From JAZSQZ01 sp045538175 (GTDB lineage: Bacteria > Bacillota > Clostridia > Christensenellales > UBA1242), in assembly GCA_045538175.1 (NCBI GenBank), contig JAZSQZ010000035.1, positions 1 through 9,138 on the forward strand: a DNA stretch of 9,138 nucleotides, in the 5' to 3' direction. A program made the translations under genes and the position numbers. A model generated the notes under the pieces. The model was not told where the DNA came from and searched no databases. It was given only the letters and a program-made list of their open reading frames with translations. Shown here piece after piece: positions 1 to 5,973 of this stretch; the first letter of the stretch is position 1; each line of letters opens with the position of its first letter.

Positions 1-636
1 TGCAGCAGAAATCTCAAGTGCCCTTTTTGCACTTGCTTGACCTTTTATTAAACTAAAGTCTGTTGAATATATATTGTTTTGCTGTATAACCCTATAATTT
101 GTTGTTTCGACAGGAGTCAAAACCAAATTACGATTTATAAAATCAACAACTTCTTTTAGGGTTTTTACAGCATAAATGTTTAACCCTTCAATATAACTTG
201 CTTCTTTCTTATTATCATAAGGGATAAAAATATTTTTAATACCCAATTCCCTTGCAGTAATAAGCATTGGTAAGACACCATTGATTTTTCTAATGCTACC
301 ATCTAAGGACAACTCCCCTATAAAAGCATACTCTTTAATGTTTTTGAGTATAGCCTGTCCGGTTGCTGTCAAAATTCCTATAGCAATAGGCAAATCATAA
401 AAACTGCCTTCTTTTTTTGTGTCTGCAGGAGCTAGGTTTATAGTAATCTTATTTATAGGAAAATCAAGCCTTAAGTTTTTTATTGCAGAGCGAACTCTTT
501 GTTTTGATTCTTTAATTGCTGTATCGGCAAGACCAACAACATCAAAACTAGGTAGACCCCTATTTATGTCTACTTCTACTTTAACTTTATATCCGTTTAT
601 ACCTATAAGACCAAAACTATCTACTATTGAAAGCAT
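1..636 (-). CDS. comM: ComM/YifB family Mg-chelatase-like AAA+ ATPase, N-terminal part (cut by window edge)
   Basis: The first 212 codons are present and the frame runs open through base 1. The N-terminal ComM/YifB domain is clear: it begins MLSIVDSFGLIGI, then FDVVGLADTAIKESKQRVRSA at about residues 31-51, INLAPADTKKEGSFYDLPIA at 66-85, and IGELSLDGSIRKINGVLP at 106-123. The last residues, IKGQASAKRALEISAA (197-212), are the lead-in to the Walker A motif, which lies outside the window. In the family this is a hexameric AAA+ helicase-like protein; in naturally transformable Gram-negatives ComM promotes branch migration during integration of transforming DNA. Its role in Firmicutes is less defined. 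The start at 636 is supported by an AAAGGGG ribosome site at 644-650, about 7 nt upstream. It lies downstream of rnhB and yraN, as is common in Clostridia, but with rplS and a surface-protein gene between. The identification is secure; the ATPase part is not seen. Confidence 0.93.
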   Translation of the reverse strand, partial: MLSIVDSFGLIGINGYKVKVEVDINRGLPSFDVVGLADTAIKESKQRVRSAIKNLRLDFPINKITINLAPADTKKEGSFYDLPIAIGILTATGQAILKNIKEYAFIGELSLDGSIRKINGVLPMLITARELGIKNIFIPYDNKKEASYIEGLNIYAVKTLKEVVDFINRNLVLTPVETTNYRVIQQNNIYSTDFSLIKGQASAKRALEISAA

Positions 637-658
637 AATCTTACCCCTTTACATATTA

Positions 659-687
659 AAAATATTTAAGTTCAAGAAAATTGTCAA
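659..687 (-). promoter_or_regulatory. Candidate comM promoter
   Basis: On the minus strand a perfect TTGACA (682-687) is followed after 17 nt by TATTTT (659-664, 4 of 6 matches to TATAAT). The predicted start near 652 would give a very short leader of about 15 nt carrying the AAAGGGG ribosome site. A promoter is expected here because a terminator for the preceding gene lies at 742-769. The -10 box is weak, so this is moderate evidence. Confidence 0.45.
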
Positions 688-741
688 CTAAAAACAAGTA
701 TAATTGATATTAAAAAATTTTTATGGTCTAAATTTTGACAT

Positions 742-769
742 AAAAAAACTAGGACAAGTCCTAGTTTTT
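742..769 (-). terminator. Rho-independent terminator of the GLUG-repeat gene
   Basis: A perfect inverted repeat pairs 744-755 with 758-769, with GGAC/GTCC at the tip and A/T pairs at the base. In the minus-strand transcript it begins 2 nt after the TAA stop of the 703-codon gene and ends in seven consecutive U. This is a classic intrinsic terminator. The A-run on the other side makes it potentially bidirectional, but no plus-strand gene approaches it. Confidence 0.9.
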
Positions 770-771
770 AT

Positions 772-2883
772 TTACATATTGTCTTCTAAATCTTCGATAT
801 CGTCTTTACCGTATCCATCAAATTCAGGAATTGCTGCCTTTGCTCTTGTTTCTTTAACATATACACTAACATAAATTGCTAAGATAACAACTGCGATTGC
901 ACCTAAGATAATAGCCAATACTTCAGTGATAGAAAATGAATTTTCAGTTGCAACATTGAAAATAATGTTTGATGAACCATTATTTGTATCAATACTTGCT
1001 ACCCATTTAGAATCGGTATCTTTCTTTGCAACTTGGTTGAATGATTCGATAATACCAACACAACTTGAACCGTCTGATAACTCAACTTTAATGTTAGACA
1101 TATTAGATTTGTTGTAACCTAAAGCATTTTTAACATTTGTGTCTACTGCTAAGTTTTGTGCAACAGCTTCACTGTTTGGAATAAGTTCTAAGTTGAAGTA
1201 AGAGTCAAATACAAATGATTTTTCATCGTTTACAACAACAAGACCCGCAACAGTTGCTTCTTCAGTTTCAACAATAATTTCTGCGTTTGATAAGCAGTTT
1301 TTGACAGTTGCTTCATTTAAGTTATTTACAACAACACCTGCAACAACATCTTTGGCGTAAATAACACCTGTGTTGATACTTGTTGTAAGTTTACCAGCAT
1401 TGTTTTCTGCAACAATACCTGCTACATTTGTTGCGTTTTCATCACCAACAATACCTGTATTGTAAACAGCATAGATACTACCTTTTTCGTTTTTAGCAAT
1501 AACACCTGCTACGTTCTTTGTTTCGACAACAACAGGAGTTTCTACTTCTTCTTCAGGTAATGGTTCTTCGCCTACAGGTTCAACTTCTGCAGCAACAGGC
1601 TCTACAAAATATATAACTTCGCCACTATTGTAGCAATATTTTACCTCTGAATTGTTATTATAAGCAATTACACCAGCAAAATTCTCGCAAACAATTCCTT
1701 CAACATAAACTGCAAAAATTGCACCTTGGTTGTGAGAATCTGAAACTGTACTTAATTCTTTAACAACACCTGCAACACCACCGACATATGAAAGACCACT
1801 TACAGCACCACTATTATATGAATTATCAATAGCAGTAGAGACTGCTAGCCCTACAACACCACCGACAGCAGCAGAATTTGTTGTAACTTTACCTGTATTG
1901 TAACTATTAGCGATAGAACAATCATTTACTGTAGCACCAACAACACCACCGATATATTGTTCTACTTTGTCTGTTTTATTTTCGACAACAACTTCGCCAT
2001 CATTATATGATCTTGAAATCTCAACATTGTCAGTTGCAAAACCAACAACACCACCGATATATGATGAAGAAGCTTTGACAACTGCTCTATTGTAACAATT
2101 TTCAATTAAAACATTTTGTTTAGCACAACCGACAACTCCACCAATCATTGCTGTGTCACCTTCTGCTAAATCTTTATTTACAACTAAAGACAAGTTGTTT
2201 GTTGTGTATGAATTTGTGATAACTGTTTGTTTTTCAACTGTACCTTCAGCACAACCTAACAAACCACCAACTTTTTTAGAGTTTGCACCTGCAACAACAG
2301 TTGCTGAAGAATAACAGTAGTCAATAGTACCTTTAAAACTTCCAGCGATAGAACCAACAAAGTTTCCACCACTAATATAAGAATCAACAATGTTTATGTT
2401 TTTGATTGTGCCTTCAACAACACCAAACAAACCAACATAATCATTTGTATTGTTTATGTAAACACCTTTAATAACGTTGTTTTGAGCGTCAAATGTACCC
2501 TTAAAAGGATTTTCGACTGTACCGATTGGTACCCATTCAAAACCTGTTTCTAAGACGTAATCATCTTCTTCAGTTAATCTTTCAACAAAAGTACCAAGAG
2601 TGATTGTGTCCTTAAGTTTGATGGTTTTTCCTTCAAAACTTACACCACTGTTTACAAGTGTTGCAAGTCCTGCAAGTTGTTCTGCTGTACTAATTGAATA
2701 TACAGTCACGTCTTCATATGTTAATCCATCATACCATGAAATTGTATCTACATTTTCTTCGCTTTGCCAATTTGATTCAGCAAAAACAACAAGTTTTGGA
2801 CGGAAAAAAGCCGTACAACCAAAAATGATTGCACAACTTAAAACAAATACCATAAATAAATTGATAATGCTTTTCTTTTTCAT
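772..2883 (-). CDS. Secreted, membrane-anchored GLUG-repeat surface protein
   Basis: The product has 703 residues. Residues 1-35 look like a signal peptide: MKKK, a hydrophobic core at about 6-22, and a V-F-A cleavage site before E36. Residues 149-565 hold about 13 degenerate repeats of 26-42 residues, each with a (Y/V)(V/I)GG(V/L)(V/L)G-like strand and usually a later S-Y-N-x-G turn, as in GLUG-motif proteins that form beta-solenoids. A Pro/Glu/Val-rich linker occupies about 426-457. About residues 651-676 form one membrane helix, followed by a 27-residue tail that starts basic (KETRAK) and ends acidic (DDIEDLEDNM). There is no LPxTG motif. The inferred topology is outside repeats, a single anchor and a short cytoplasmic tail. 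GLUG repeats occur in adhesins and other cell-surface proteins; I cannot name a ligand or enzyme activity and see no catalytic domain. The ribosome site is weak (GGTG, TAGG just before ATG). It sits between rplS and comM, with a terminator right behind it. Confidence is high for gene and architecture, low for function. Confidence 0.9.
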   Translation of the reverse strand: MKKKSIINLFMVFVLSCAIIFGCTAFFRPKLVVFAESNWQSEENVDTISWYDGLTYEDVTVYSISTAEQLAGLATLVNSGVSFEGKTIKLKDTITLGTFVERLTEEDDYVLETGFEWVPIGTVENPFKGTFDAQNNVIKGVYINNTNDYVGLFGVVEGTIKNINIVDSYISGGNFVGSIAGSFKGTIDYCYSSATVVAGANSKKVGGLLGCAEGTVEKQTVITNSYTTNNLSLVVNKDLAEGDTAMIGGVVGCAKQNVLIENCYNRAVVKASSSYIGGVVGFATDNVEISRSYNDGEVVVENKTDKVEQYIGGVVGATVNDCSIANSYNTGKVTTNSAAVGGVVGLAVSTAIDNSYNSGAVSGLSYVGGVAGVVKELSTVSDSHNQGAIFAVYVEGIVCENFAGVIAYNNNSEVKYCYNSGEVIYFVEPVAAEVEPVGEEPLPEEEVETPVVVETKNVAGVIAKNEKGSIYAVYNTGIVGDENATNVAGIVAENNAGKLTTSINTGVIYAKDVVAGVVVNNLNEATVKNCLSNAEIIVETEEATVAGLVVVNDEKSFVFDSYFNLELIPNSEAVAQNLAVDTNVKNALGYNKSNMSNIKVELSDGSSCVGIIESFNQVAKKDTDSKWVASIDTNNGSSNIIFNVATENSFSITEVLAIILGAIAVVILAIYVSVYVKETRAKAAIPEFDGYGKDDIEDLEDNM
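1189..2439 (-). repeat. Coding tandem array of about 13 GLUG-type repeats
   Basis: Repeat strands begin near residues 149, 175, 204, 246, 275, 310, 339, 366, 401, 457, 486, 513 and 544 of the encoded protein. The first eight carry a VG or GG core (for example YIGGVVG). The last five carry an AG core (FAGVIA, VAGVIA, VAGIVA, VAGVVV, VAGLVV). A Pro/Glu-rich linker at about 1513-1608 falls between the first and second AG repeats. The repeats are degenerate at protein level and mostly diverged at DNA level. Unit boundaries are by eye. Confidence 0.8.
1936..2062 (-). repeat. 22-bp identical direct repeat inside the GLUG gene
   Basis: Bases 1936-1957 and 2041-2062 are identical over 22 bp and lie exactly 105 bp (35 codons) apart, so they are in frame. 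Both encode the IGGVVG core of adjacent GLUG repeats. Near-copies of the same segment occur at about 1766-1790 and 1851-1866. The identity could reflect recent repeat duplication, or strong codon and sequence constraint. Confidence 0.75.
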
Positions 2884-2922
2884 CCTACACCATTATAAAT
2901 AACATACATACCGACATAGTAT

Positions 2923-2928
2923 ATTATA
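2923..2928 (-). promoter_or_regulatory. Possible -10 box for the GLUG-repeat gene
   Basis: A perfect TATAAT lies on the minus strand in the 62-nt gap after rplS, which would give a leader of about 33 nt. No good -35 hexamer is seen at 16-18 nt spacing (best AAGATA at 18). I see no terminator between rplS and this gene, so co-transcription with rplS is equally possible. Confidence 0.3.
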
Positions 2929-2945
2929 CAATATGAAATATAAAA

Positions 2946-3287
2946 CTATCTTTGTTCTTTAATCTTTGTTGCTTTACCTGTAAGGTCTCTAAGATAGAAA
3001 AGTTTTGCTCTTCTTACTTTACCTTTCTTAACAACTTCGATCTTTTCGATTTTTGGGCTGTGAAGTGGGAATGTCCTTTCAACACCTACACCAAAAGAAA
3101 CTCTACGAACTGTGAAAGATTCTCTTACGCTGCCGTTTTTTCTAGCAATAACGACACCTTCATATGCTTGGACTCTTTCTTTGTTACCTTCTTTAATCTT
3201 GTATGAAACACGAACAGTGTCACCAATATTAAATTCAGCAACATTTTCTTTCAAATTTTCCTTTTCAATAACATCAATAAGATTCAC
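2946..3287 (-). CDS. rplS: Large ribosomal subunit protein L19 (bL19)
   Basis: L19 sits at the 30S-50S interface of the large subunit. The product shows the family core throughout: FNIGDTVRVSYKIKEGNKER, QAYEGVVIARKNGSVRESFT, VSFGVGVERTFPLHSPKIEK and the C-terminal KGKVRRAKLFYLRDLTGKAT. I place the start at the GTG at 3285-3287, giving 113 residues (beginning NLIDVIEKENL after the initiator Met). A perfect GGAGG at 3296-3300 lies 8 nt before this GTG. The ATG five codons upstream (3300-3302) overlaps that GGAGG and has no ribosome site of its own. The usual family length (about 113-118) fits either choice. In Bacillus and many Clostridia rplS directly follows trmD; here it follows yraN after a 182-197 nt gap with its own promoter candidates, so it is probably a separate transcription unit. 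Confidence 0.96.
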   Translation of the reverse strand: MNLIDVIEKENLKENVAEFNIGDTVRVSYKIKEGNKERVQAYEGVVIARKNGSVRESFTVRRVSFGVGVERTFPLHSPKIEKIEVVKKGKVRRAKLFYLRDLTGKATKIKEQR

Positions 3288-3320
3288 TTTTTTTGCCTCC
3301 ATTTTTATTACAATTGCAAA

Positions 3321-3360
3321 AGGAACTCATTATTTTTGTCGTTAAAATAAACAAATTCCT
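3321..3360 (-). promoter_or_regulatory. Candidate L19-type mRNA leader hairpin upstream of rplS
   Basis: In the minus-strand transcript AGGAA (3360-3356) pairs with TTCCT (3325-3321). Inside it, TTATTTT (3350-3344) pairs with AAAATAA (3336-3330) around a 7-nt loop, separated by an asymmetric internal loop. A second possible pairing joins GTTAAA (near 3380) to TTTAAC (near 3344) and would compete with the inner stem. Rfam describes an L19 leader family upstream of rplS in low-G+C Gram-positives, thought to mediate feedback by L19. Position fits, but I cannot confirm the family's conserved sequence by eye. The stems are A/T-rich, so this is tentative. Confidence 0.4.
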
Positions 3361-3364
3361 ACAA

Positions 3365-3373
3365 ATTATAACA
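3365..3373 (-). promoter_or_regulatory. Extended -10 box, second promoter candidate for rplS
   Basis: The minus strand reads TGTTATAAT, a perfect extended -10 (TG-N-TATAAT). No recognisable -35 lies at 16-18 nt. A start near 3358 would make the hairpin at 3321-3360 the extreme 5' end of the mRNA. It competes with the upstream candidate at 3396-3424. Confidence 0.4.
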
Positions 3374-3395
3374 CTTTAACATACTAAGCACGACT

Positions 3396-3424
3396 ATATT
3401 ACCATAAATAATAATCAAATGCAA
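3396..3424 (-). promoter_or_regulatory. Candidate rplS promoter
   Basis: TTGCAT (3419-3424) and TAATAT (3396-3401) are separated by exactly 17 nt, with an extended TGG directly before the -10. The segment TATGGTAATAT resembles strong Firmicutes promoters. A start near 3389 would give a leader of about 100 nt ending at the rplS GGAGG. The -35 matches only TTG, so the extended -10 carries most of the evidence. Confidence 0.5.
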
Positions 3425-3484
3425 GTATTTTATTGGTTATTTTTAAATTTTAATTTTAGGTTTTTATTATAATAATATACACAC

Positions 3485-3835
3485 CTAAAAAGCATTTTTA
3501 TAATGCTCAACCGTATAATCTTCCTTATCTCCTAATACTTCTATACAATCAAATCTGCAGTTTTTGTCGTATAAATTATTAGAAATTAAGTAAAATTCGG
3601 CTGTTCTTTTTATTTTTTGTTGTTTTTTATTGTTAATAGCTTCCCTTCCCGTACCAAATCTATCATTTTGTCTTGCTTTTACTTCAACAAAAACAATTGT
3701 GTCCTTATCTTTATATATAAGGTCTATTTCGCCGATTTTTGAAGAATAATTCCTTTCTAAAAACTTATAACCAAGTTTTTTAAGGTATTTCTCTGCTAAA
3801 ATCTCACCTATACTTCCTTTTGATTTTGTTTCCAT
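3485..3835 (-). CDS. yraN: YraN family protein (UPF0102), predicted nuclease fold
   Basis: The 116 residues match the usual length (about 115-125). Family hallmarks are all visible: GSIGEILAEKYLKKLGYKFL near the N-terminus, RNYSSKIGEIDLI (28-40), TIVFVEVKAR (46-55), FGTGREAINNKKQQKI (60-75) and RFDCIEV (94-100). D38 followed by E51-V-K53 fits the PD-(D/E)XK endonuclease-like arrangement proposed for the family. The biochemical role is not well established. The ATG starts one nt after the rnhB stop, and its ribosome site AGGA lies inside the end of rnhB, so the two are probably translationally coupled. It is the last gene before the rplS promoter region; no convincing terminator follows it. 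Confidence 0.93.
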   Translation of the reverse strand: METKSKGSIGEILAEKYLKKLGYKFLERNYSSKIGEIDLIYKDKDTIVFVEVKARQNDRFGTGREAINNKKQQKIKRTAEFYLISNNLYDKNCRFDCIEVLGDKEDYTVEHYKNAF

Positions 3836-3836
3836 A

Positions 3837-4430
3837 CTACTTTCCTACAAAATTCTTTATGAAGCTATCTCTATGAATTTCACATTTGCCATATTTTTTT
3901 AACATTTCAATGTGAAGTTTTGTGCCATATCCTTTGTGTTTTTCAAAGAAATATTCAGGATATTTTTTCGCATATTCTTCCATAAGTCTATCTCTTGTGA
4001 CTTTTGCAAGAATAGATGCTGCGGCAATATTATAACTTAATGCGTCCCCGTGAATTATGTTCTCCTGAACAATATCTGTATCAATCTTTACAGCGTCGAC
4101 AAGAACACAATAAGGCTTGTTTTTAAGTCCGTTCAAGGCATTTTTCATGCCAAGTTTAGTTGCGTTTAGAATATTTATTTCGTCAATTGTCCTTTCGTCT
4201 ATCAACACAATTTTATAATCTATTGCAACTTTTTTTATTTCTTCAAACAAAAGATTTCGTTTTTTTTCAGTTAATTTTTTACTGTCATTTATACCTTCAA
4301 TAATTTTATCACTATCTAATGGCATAATAACACAAGCAACGGCTACCGGACCAGCTAGCGGACCCCTTCCTGCTTCGTCAATTCCTGCGACCAAACCTAA
4401 ATCTTTATACTTATTTTCATACTCAAACAT
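3837..4430 (-). CDS. rnhB: Ribonuclease HII
   Basis: RNase HII cleaves RNA in RNA:DNA hybrids and starts removal of ribonucleotides misincorporated in DNA. The 197-residue product has AGIDEAGRGPLAGPVAVA at about 15-32 with catalytic D18 and E19, then D112 (VLVDAVKI) and D129 (IIHGDALS), and the AAASILAKVTRDR motif at 136-148. The four acidic residues and the 17-residue spacing between the last two match the known active site. It lacks the N-terminal extension of the longer B. subtilis enzyme (about 255 residues). The start is supported by AAGGA 9 nt upstream, lying in the last codons of rbgA. The gap to rbgA is 5 nt and to yraN 1 nt, as in a single operon. Confidence 0.97.
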   Translation of the reverse strand: MFEYENKYKDLGLVAGIDEAGRGPLAGPVAVACVIMPLDSDKIIEGINDSKKLTEKKRNLLFEEIKKVAIDYKIVLIDERTIDEINILNATKLGMKNALNGLKNKPYCVLVDAVKIDTDIVQENIIHGDALSYNIAAASILAKVTRDRLMEEYAKKYPEYFFEKHKGYGTKLHIEMLKKYGKCEIHRDSFIKNFVGK

Positions 4431-4435
4431 AGGTT

Positions 4436-5296
4436 TTATTCCTTATTCTTTTGTTGAAATGCAATATCGAGCATAATCTTTCCCATTTTGCCTTTCCTAA
4501 AGTCATCAATGATTAAAACTGCACAACGGTCATAATCCATTTCACCACCACGAAGCAAACACTTTCTAACTTCACAAATCTCATCAAAAATTTCTAAAGT
4601 TTCTTTTCCTTCAGTGTTTATTCCGTATCTTTCAGCGATTGCTGATGGTTTAATTTGGTTTATTGTTTCAATCAAACTAAAGGCAAGTTCGGTAAGTTCT
4701 ACGACATTGTCTTTAATACTGCCAATAAAAGCAAGGTTTCTGGCTGTAATTTTGTTTTCAAAACTAGGCCATAATGTTCCAGGTGTATCTAAAACTTCGA
4801 TATTGTCACCAATATTCACCCACTGTTTGCCTCGAGTAACCCCCGGTCTGTTTCCTGTTTCGGTTTTAGCAAAACCACAAAGATTGTTTATCAATGTGCT
4901 TTTACCACAATTTGGAACACCAACTACCATTGTTCTAATTGACATATTTATATTTTTTTGTTTTTTTGCTTCAATCTTTTCTTTAAGTGAAGTTATAATA
5001 GCTGTTTTTAATATCTTTGAAGAATTACTTGTTGTACTGTTTAGAGCAACAACGGAATTTTGATTTACTGATAAGTAATCTACAAAAAATTTTAAATCTT
5101 TTGCTTCAACTAAGTCAGCTTTGTTTAATACATATATAATAGGTCTTCTTTCTGCAATTTTGTTAATTGCTGGATTTATACACGAAATCGGTGCACGAGC
5201 ATCAAGCACATATATAATAAGGTCAACAATTTTAATATCTTTTTCCATATTACGAAGAGCTTTCGTCATATGCCCTGGGAACCAATTTATTTCCAT
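4436..5296 (-). CDS. rbgA: Ribosome biogenesis GTPase RbgA (YlqF), circularly permuted
   Basis: RbgA acts in late assembly of the 50S subunit in Firmicutes. The 286-residue product has the N-terminal NWFPGHMTKA motif (4-13). GTPase motifs come in the permuted order typical of the family: G4 NKAD at 58-61, G1 GVPNCGKS at 126-133, G2 region GNRPGVTRG at 148-156, G3 DTPG at 170-173. A C-terminal helical RNA-binding region follows (about 195-280). Length matches B. subtilis YlqF (about 282). The ATG lies 2 nt after the trmD stop, with AAGGA in the end of trmD as ribosome site. In Bacillus it follows rplS; here it directly follows trmD because rplS is elsewhere. Confidence 0.97.
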   Translation of the reverse strand: MEINWFPGHMTKALRNMEKDIKIVDLIIYVLDARAPISCINPAINKIAERRPIIYVLNKADLVEAKDLKFFVDYLSVNQNSVVALNSTTSNSSKILKTAIITSLKEKIEAKKQKNINMSIRTMVVGVPNCGKSTLINNLCGFAKTETGNRPGVTRGKQWVNIGDNIEVLDTPGTLWPSFENKITARNLAFIGSIKDNVVELTELAFSLIETINQIKPSAIAERYGINTEGKETLEIFDEICEVRKCLLRGGEMDYDRCAVLIIDDFRKGKMGKIMLDIAFQQKNKE

Positions 5297-5298
5297 AC

Positions 5299-5973
5299 TT
5301 AATCCTTTTTTAACAAATCTGGTCTATTTTTCTCAGTGATTTCTATTGATTTTTGCAATCTCCACTTATCTACTTCTTGATGGTTACCACTTACCAAGAC
5401 ATCTGGAACCTTAAGTCCCATAAACTCAGCAGGTCTTGTGTATTGTGGATATTCTAAAAGATTGTTTGAAAATGTTTCATCACTTGTGGTTTCACTGTTT
5501 CCTAAAACTTCAGGTATGTATCTGCAAACTGCGTCTACAAGTACCATGGCAGGAATTTCACCACCGGTCAAAACATAATCTCCAATCGACATCTCTTCGT
5601 CAACAAGTAGGTCGATAACTCTTTGGTCAACACCTTCATAGTGCCCACAAAGTAAAATTAGGTGGTCATAATTTTTTGCAAGTTCTATAACGATGTTTTG
5701 CTTTAAAAGTCGTCCTTTTGGTGAAAGATAGATAACGTGGCTGTTATCTTTTTTAACACTCATAATTGCATCATATATAGGTTGTGGTGTCATAAGCATA
5801 CCTGCACCACCACCATATGTATAGTCATCACACTTTTTAAATTTATCTTTTGAAAAATCTCTTATATTTATAAGATTGATTTCAACAAGATTGTTTTTTT
5901 GAGCTCTGCCCAAAATACTTTGATTAAGCGCTTCAAACATTTCTGGGAACAATGTAAGAATATCTATTTTCAT
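5299..5973 (-). CDS. trmD: tRNA (guanine(37)-N1)-methyltransferase TrmD
   Basis: TrmD makes m1G37 in tRNAs reading CNN and GGN codons, using S-adenosylmethionine, which prevents +1 frameshifts. The 224 residues start MKIDILTLFPEMF. The SPOUT trefoil-knot motifs are present: IYLSPKGR (81-88), LCGHYEGVDQRVI (108-120) and SIGDYVLTGGE (129-139). R151 aligns with E. coli R154, and EYPQYTRPAEFMG (174-186) and SGNHQEVDKWR (195-205) are conserved. By hand alignment the catalytic position E. coli D169 falls on E166, with D165 beside it. The C-terminus is shorter than in E. coli (255). The start codon overlaps the rimM stop as ATGA, with GAGGTG about 11 nt upstream inside rimM, so translation is probably coupled. 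Confidence 0.97.
   Translation of the reverse strand: MKIDILTLFPEMFEALNQSILGRAQKNNLVEINLINIRDFSKDKFKKCDDYTYGGGAGMLMTPQPIYDAIMSVKKDNSHVIYLSPKGRLLKQNIVIELAKNYDHLILLCGHYEGVDQRVIDLLVDEEMSIGDYVLTGGEIPAMVLVDAVCRYIPEVLGNSETTSDETFSNNLLEYPQYTRPAEFMGLKVPDVLVSGNHQEVDKWRLQKSIEITEKNRPDLLKKD

Noticed and set aside
419..691. Open frame of 90 codons on the plus strand
   Set aside because: It lies antisense to the well-conserved comM N-terminus, has no family resemblance and no convincing ribosome site. The other plus-strand frames (for example 2600-2902, 3112-3345, 4614-5063, 6085-6387, 8866-9099) are likewise antisense shadows of secure genes.
681..704. Plus-strand TTGTCA and TATAAT as a divergent promoter
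   Set aside because: The spacer is only 12 nt, and no plus-strand gene follows.
1189..2439. Regularly spaced similar segments suggesting a CRISPR or other non-coding repeat array
   Set aside because: Spacing is variable, units are diverged, and the repeats stay in one long frame coding for GLUG-type protein repeats.
2812..2836. Possible lipoprotein signal (Cys17 or Cys23 in the GLUG protein N-terminus)
   Set aside because: The residues before each Cys (V-L-S and I-F-G) fit a lipobox poorly at the -2 position, and a better signal peptidase I site (V-F-A) follows at residue 35. The protein also has a C-terminal membrane anchor.
2921..2934. Inverted repeat in the rplS to GLUG-gene gap as a terminator
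   Set aside because: Only five A/T pairs with no G/C and no T-run; it is explained by the TATAAT-like composition.
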